From the NCBI GenBank assembly GCA_948467875.1, contig CAOKFZ010000006.1, positions 27,390 through 91,389 of the forward strand: a stretch of 64,000 nt of DNA. Direction: 5' to 3'. The DNA is from an uncultured Clostridium sp. (GTDB lineage Bacteria > Bacillota > Clostridia > TANB77 > CAG-508). This document shows positions 61,070 through 64,000 of this stretch, piece by piece; within the stretch, counting starts at the first letter, position 1, and the number at the start of each line of letters is the position of its first letter. Made by a program: the position numbers and the translations under genes. The notes under the pieces were generated by a model. The model saw nothing but the letters and a program-made list of their open reading frames with translations, was not told the origin of the DNA and did no database searches.

Positions 61070-61501
61070 ATGAACAAAGTAATTTTAATGGGTAGATTAA
61101 CAAGAGATCCAGAAGTTAGATATACGCAAACCAATAATACATTAGTTGCTTCCTTTTCACTTGCGGTTAATCGAAGATTTGCAAGACAAGGGGAAGAAAG
61201 ACAAGCAGATTTTATTAATGTAGTGGCTTGGAGCAAAACTGGTGAATTTTGTAGTAAGTATTTCAAAAAAGGTCAACAAGTTGGCGTAATTGGAAGAATT
61301 CAAACAAGAAACTGGGATGATGATCAAGGTCAAAAACACTATGTTACTGAAGTTATTGCTGAAGAAGCGTATTTTGCGGATTCTAAAAGAGAAGGAGATG
61401 TAGCAGCTCCAGCAGGTTTTGAAAATACGTTTGGGGAAAATATAGCAAATTCCAGCGAATTTCAAGTGACATCTGGTTCTGATGATGATTTACCATTCTA
61501 A
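61070..61501 (+). CDS. ssb: Single-stranded DNA-binding protein
   Basis: 143 residues. The OB-fold begins MNKVILMGRLTRDPEVRYT and contains FINVVAWSKTGEFCSKYFKKG; the acidic tail ends DDDLPF, the interaction peptide for repair proteins. It lies between rpsF and rpsR as is standard. Confidence 0.97.
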   Translation: MNKVILMGRLTRDPEVRYTQTNNTLVASFSLAVNRRFARQGEERQADFINVVAWSKTGEFCSKYFKKGQQVGVIGRIQTRNWDDDQGQKHYVTEVIAEEAYFADSKREGDVAAPAGFENTFGENIANSSEFQVTSGSDDDLPF

Positions 61502-61534
61502 TTATGTAAGGTTTAATAGATTGGAGGTAAAAAA

Positions 61535-61819
61535 ATGGCAGATAAAAAACAACATAATAAAAAATTTAATAGAAATAATCAAGATGATGATTATAATCCT
61601 AAATTTAGAAAAATAAAAAAGAAAGTTTGCCCATTATGTGCAGATAAAAATTTTGAATTGGATTATAAAAATATGGATCAAGTGAAAAAATTTATTAATG
61701 AAAAAGGTAAAATATTACCAAGAAGAGCAACAGGTGCTTGTAGTAAACATCAAAGAGTAATTACAAATGCTGTAAAAAGAGCAAGACATATTGCTATCAT
61801 ACCATATGCACAAGATTAA
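61535..61819 (+). CDS. rpsR: 30S ribosomal protein S18
   Basis: 94 residues. The core [49 protein letters not shown] is complete. It is a zinc-binding (C+) version: CPLC and then C-x2-H. The N-terminal Lys/Asn-rich extension is typical of Firmicutes. GGAGGT precedes the start. Confidence 0.97.
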   Translation: MADKKQHNKKFNRNNQDDDYNPKFRKIKKKVCPLCADKNFELDYKNMDQVKKFINEKGKILPRRATGACSKHQRVITNAVKRARHIAIIPYAQD

Positions 61820-61833
61820 TATGAAAAATAGAT

Positions 61834-61864
61834 AAAGACCAGAAATTTTCGCTGGTCTTTTAAT
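61834..61864 (+). terminator. Terminator of the rpsF operon
   Basis: AAAGACCAG-aaattttcg-CTGGTCTTT followed by TTAATTTT. Confidence 0.85.
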
Positions 61865-61977
61865 TTTGCCAAATTTCAAATGCCTATTGTATAAGAAATA
61901 ATTTTGATAGAAAACATTTCACACTTCTCAAAAATATGTTATAATGAAAATTATAAACGAAAAATGGTGGAGGAGAT

Positions 61978-62706
61978 ATGAGTAAAAGAAGAAAATATAC
62001 GAGAGAAAGTATTATAGTCACGATTGCGGCGTTGCTTATTGTGCTTTTTACAGAATATAAAGAAAATATTTTAAGCAGTGAAACTTCAGTTTCAAATGTC
62101 ATGCAAACTTCTTTTAGCCTAGAGCAAATTCCAGAATTTTCAAATGTGCCATATGTTGTGCTAAATAACAATTTGCCTAATTTTGAGGAGAAGGATTACA
62201 CTTTGGAACCTTTTGAACAATATAGTGAACTGGATGAACTTGGACGTTGCGGTGTGGCTTTTGCCAATATTTGTAAGGCAATCATGCCTAACGAGCCACG
62301 AGGTGAAATTGGTTCTGTTAAGCCGTCAGGTTGGCATACAGCAAGATATGACGATTTGGTGGAAGGAAAATATTTATATAATCGTTGCCATTTGATTGGT
62401 TACCAATTGGCAGGCGAAAATGCAAATGAAAAAAATCTCATAACAGGCACAAGATATTTGAATGTCAAAGGCATGTTGCCTTTTGAAAATGAGGTAGCTG
62501 AATATGTTGAGAAAAACAATCATCATGTGCTATATCGTGTGACACCAATTTTTGAGGGAAACAATTTAGTGGCATCTGGTGTGGAAATGGAAGCATATTC
62601 TGTGGAAAATAAGGGAGAAGGAGTTTGTTTTCATGTATATGTATATAACAATCAGCCTGGAATTGTGATTGATTATGCAACAGGAGAAAGTGGAATTTTT
62701 GAATAA
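61978..62706 (+). CDS. DNA/RNA non-specific endonuclease (NucA/EndA-like), membrane-anchored
   Basis: 242 residues with an N-terminal signal/anchor (SIIVTIAALLIVLFTEY). The nuclease core GRCGVAFANICK ... YNRCHLIGYQLAGENANEKNLITGTRYLN is the streptodornase/DNA-entry nuclease pattern (usual RGHLI; here RCHLI). Secreted members degrade extracellular DNA or process DNA during uptake. Promoter near 61918-61945; GGAGGAG before ATG. Confidence 0.88.
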   Translation: MSKRRKYTRESIIVTIAALLIVLFTEYKENILSSETSVSNVMQTSFSLEQIPEFSNVPYVVLNNNLPNFEEKDYTLEPFEQYSELDELGRCGVAFANICKAIMPNEPRGEIGSVKPSGWHTARYDDLVEGKYLYNRCHLIGYQLAGENANEKNLITGTRYLNVKGMLPFENEVAEYVEKNNHHVLYRVTPIFEGNNLVASGVEMEAYSVENKGEGVCFHVYVYNNQPGIVIDYATGESGIFE

Positions 62707-62710
62707 GCAT

Positions 62711-62740
62711 ATAGGGCAGTTTCAGTTGAAACTGCCCTAT
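62711..62740. terminator. Perfect inverted repeat between convergent genes
   Basis: ATAGGGCAGTTTCA-gt-TGAAACTGCCCTAT is a 14-bp perfect stem between the nuclease gene and the - strand repeat protein. No T-run follows on either side, so termination efficiency is uncertain. Confidence 0.6.
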
Positions 62741-62768
62741 AATAGGTGGCTAATAATCCAAAATTGGT

Positions 62769-64000
62769 TTATTTAGCTGTTTTGATTTTTTTAATTTTTC
62801 CGTTTTTGGTTTCCACCTTTGTGACAAACCCTTTATTTTTAATGAGCTTCTTTATATTTTTCTTATATAAAATCCTCACTTTAAGGGTTTTCGAATCGAT
62901 TTCGCCTACGGTGCCATTTTTCAAGCGGTACACGAGATTTCCAGTTGACAGAGCATATCCTGCTTGTTTGACATTTTTAACTTTTTTAACCTTGCCTTCT
63001 TTTTTGCCGCGGTAAGTTAAAGTGCCATTTTTCTTAAGGTTATACTTTCCAACTTTTTTATTGTTAGAGTCATATAAAACTTTGTTTTTAACCTTTTGAG
63101 CCGGCTTATATGCTTTGTCAGTGTTTGTAGTATCGTTGTTTTTGGTATCTGATGTGCTATCATTGGAACTAGTAGCATTATTATCAGAGACTGTCGAATT
63201 AGACCCTGTATCAGTGGTAGTATCATCGCCGGTTCCTGTAGTCGTGCTGGAACTATCGCCGGAAACTGTACCAGACTCGGTATTAGTGCTTGTACCTGTG
63301 CCAGAGCTTGCCCCTGTGTTGGTGCTAGTGCCCGGATTATAGATTGGACCAGAACCTGTGCTGGTGCCCGGTCTATAAATTGGACCATAGCCAGAACCTG
63401 TGCTAGAACTAGAACCGTTGTTAGAGCTGTTGCCGTTGTTATTACCAGTATTGCTGCCAGTACTGTTGTTGGTGTTATCGCCAGAGTTGTTATCGCCAGA
63501 GTTGTTGTCGCCAGTGTTATCGCCGGTGTTATCGCCAGTGTTATCGCCGGTGTTGTCGCCAGAGTTGTTGTCGCCGGTGTTATCGCCAGTGTTGTTGTCG
63601 CCAGAACTGTCGCCGGTGTTGTTATCGCCAGAGTTGTTGTCGCCAGTGTTATCGCCGGTGTTATCGCCAGTGTTATCGCCGGTGTTGTCGCCAGAGTTGT
63701 TGTCGCCGGTGTTATCGCCAGTGTTGTTGTCGCCAGAACTGTCGCCGGTGTTGTTATCGCCAGTGTTGTTGTCGCCAGTATTGTCGCCAGTATTGTCGCC
63801 AGTGTTATCGCCAGTGTTGTTGTCGCCAGTATTGTCGCCAGTGTTGTTATCGCCAGTGTTGTTGTCGTTGGTGTTGTCACCAGTGTTGTTATCGCCAGTG
63901 TTGTTGTCGCCAGTGTTGTTGTCGCCAGTGTTGTTGTCGCCAGTATTGTCGCCAGTGTTGTTGTCGCCAGAACTGTCGCCGGTGTTGTCGCCAGTGTTGT
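62769..64000 (-). CDS. Gly-Asp-Asn repeat surface protein, C-terminal part (partial)
   Basis: The - strand frame is open from the window end to the stop at 62769 (410 codons). From 64000 to about 63430 it consists of low-complexity GDN/TGD repeats with occasional Ser; then a Ser/Thr/Gly-rich linker with Tyr/Pro patches (GSGYGPIYRPG); then a basic C-terminal domain of ~110 residues (GTLTYRGKKEGKVKKVKN, LSTGNLVYRLKNGTVGEID) of small beta-repeats. The long 287-codon frame in another phase of the same DNA is a shadow. Asp/Asn density suggests calcium binding or a flexible wall spacer. Confidence 0.7.
   Translation of the reverse strand, partial: NTGDNTGDSSGDNNTGDNTGDNNTGDNNTGDNNTGDNNTGDNTNDNNTGDNNTGDNTGDNNTGDNTGDNTGDNTGDNNTGDNNTGDSSGDNNTGDNTGDNNSGDNTGDNTGDNTGDNTGDNNSGDNNTGDSSGDNNTGDNTGDNNSGDNTGDNTGDNTGDNTGDNNSGDNNSGDNTNNSTGSNTGNNNGNSSNNGSSSSTGSGYGPIYRPGTSTGSGPIYNPGTSTNTGASSGTGTSTNTESGTVSGDSSSTTTGTGDDTTTDTGSNSTVSDNNATSSNDSTSDTKNNDTTNTDKAYKPAQKVKNKVLYDSNNKKVGKYNLKKNGTLTYRGKKEGKVKKVKNVKQAGYALSTGNLVYRLKNGTVGEIDSKTLKVRILYKKNIKKLIKNKGFVTKVETKNGKIKKIKTAK
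63430..64000 (-). repeat. Tandem repeat region in the GDN protein gene
   Basis: Short units (GGCGACAAC, with ACT or TCT insertions) in tandem. A larger unit of 132 bp (44 codons) starting with TTATCGCCAGAGTTG (plus strand) at 63490 recurs at 63622, a second-order duplication. Such arrays vary in length by slippage. Confidence 0.8.

Noticed and set aside
63017-63880. A 287-residue Thr/Ala-rich frame on the - strand
   Set aside because: It is an out-of-phase shadow of the GDN repeats; the true frame stays open to the window edge and to a structured C-terminal domain.
63430-64000. CRISPR-like array
   Set aside because: The repeats are 6-12 bases, contiguous and in coding phase (GDN); there are no spacers and no cas genes.

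Overview
The window is AT-rich DNA from a spore-forming low-GC Firmicute, most likely an uncultured gut-type member of the Clostridia. This is an inference. It rests on the spore genes (spoVG, yqfC/yqfD, CotF-type coat proteins, an alpha/beta SASP), clostridial gene orders (dnaX-ybaB-recR; yqfC-yqfD-ybeY-dgkA-era-recO; rpsF-ssb-rpsR) and strong A/T bias. No rRNA, tRNA, CRISPR array, integrase or insertion sequence was seen.

Layout. 1-3731: dnaX end, ybaB, recR, then a small co-directional cluster ending in a nitrilase-family hydrolase. 3740-8968: DUF3298 protein, APH-like kinase, mutY, DUF3800 protein and an FMN-reductase/pnuC operon behind a structured leader RNA. 8981-13926: murC, spoVG (sigma-H-like promoter), two uncharacterised genes, a prepilin-like surface protein and a divergent XRE regulator with repeated operators. 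14041-16417: mraZ (with MraZ boxes), rsmH, ftsL-like. 17774-25965: sporulation, ribosome and repair cluster, PHP phosphatase, NTPase, coat proteins. 26058-33108: MATE exporter, DD-carboxypeptidase, HepT/MNT toxin-antitoxin pair, adhE. 34328-43947: DnaJ protein, miaB-mutS, GT51 transglycosylase, AraC regulator, HerA/VirB4-like ATPase with a Cys-rich partner. 45062-49039: UDP-galactopyranose mutase and two glycosyltransferases. 50486-62706: membrane protein pair, pyrB, orphan MNT, plsC, typA, phosphatase, hpf, SASP, ribosomal/SSB operon, nuclease. 62769-64000: end of a repeat-rich Gly-Asp-Asn surface protein that runs off the window.

Two global patterns stand out. First, adhE, typA and the prepilin-like gene are each broken by one extra C, and each time that C creates an in-frame CGG codon. 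Reading C|GGN with a +1 shift restores a Gly and the full conserved protein. mutS has a fourth CGG at its C-terminus, where the same shift gives a normal-looking end. By eye these are the only in-frame CGG codons in all host-like genes, so CGG appears to act as a +1 recoding site (an effective CGGN = Gly).

Second, nine promoters of one type (TTGACA, 17-bp spacer usually containing ATGTAAAATATG, TATAAT) are scattered between host genes. Each drives a short, self-contained accessory cassette with a strong AGGAGG-type ribosome site and usually its own terminator. These cassette genes differ in codon use and contain about fifteen ordinary in-frame CGG codons, so they look transferred from a background with standard decoding.
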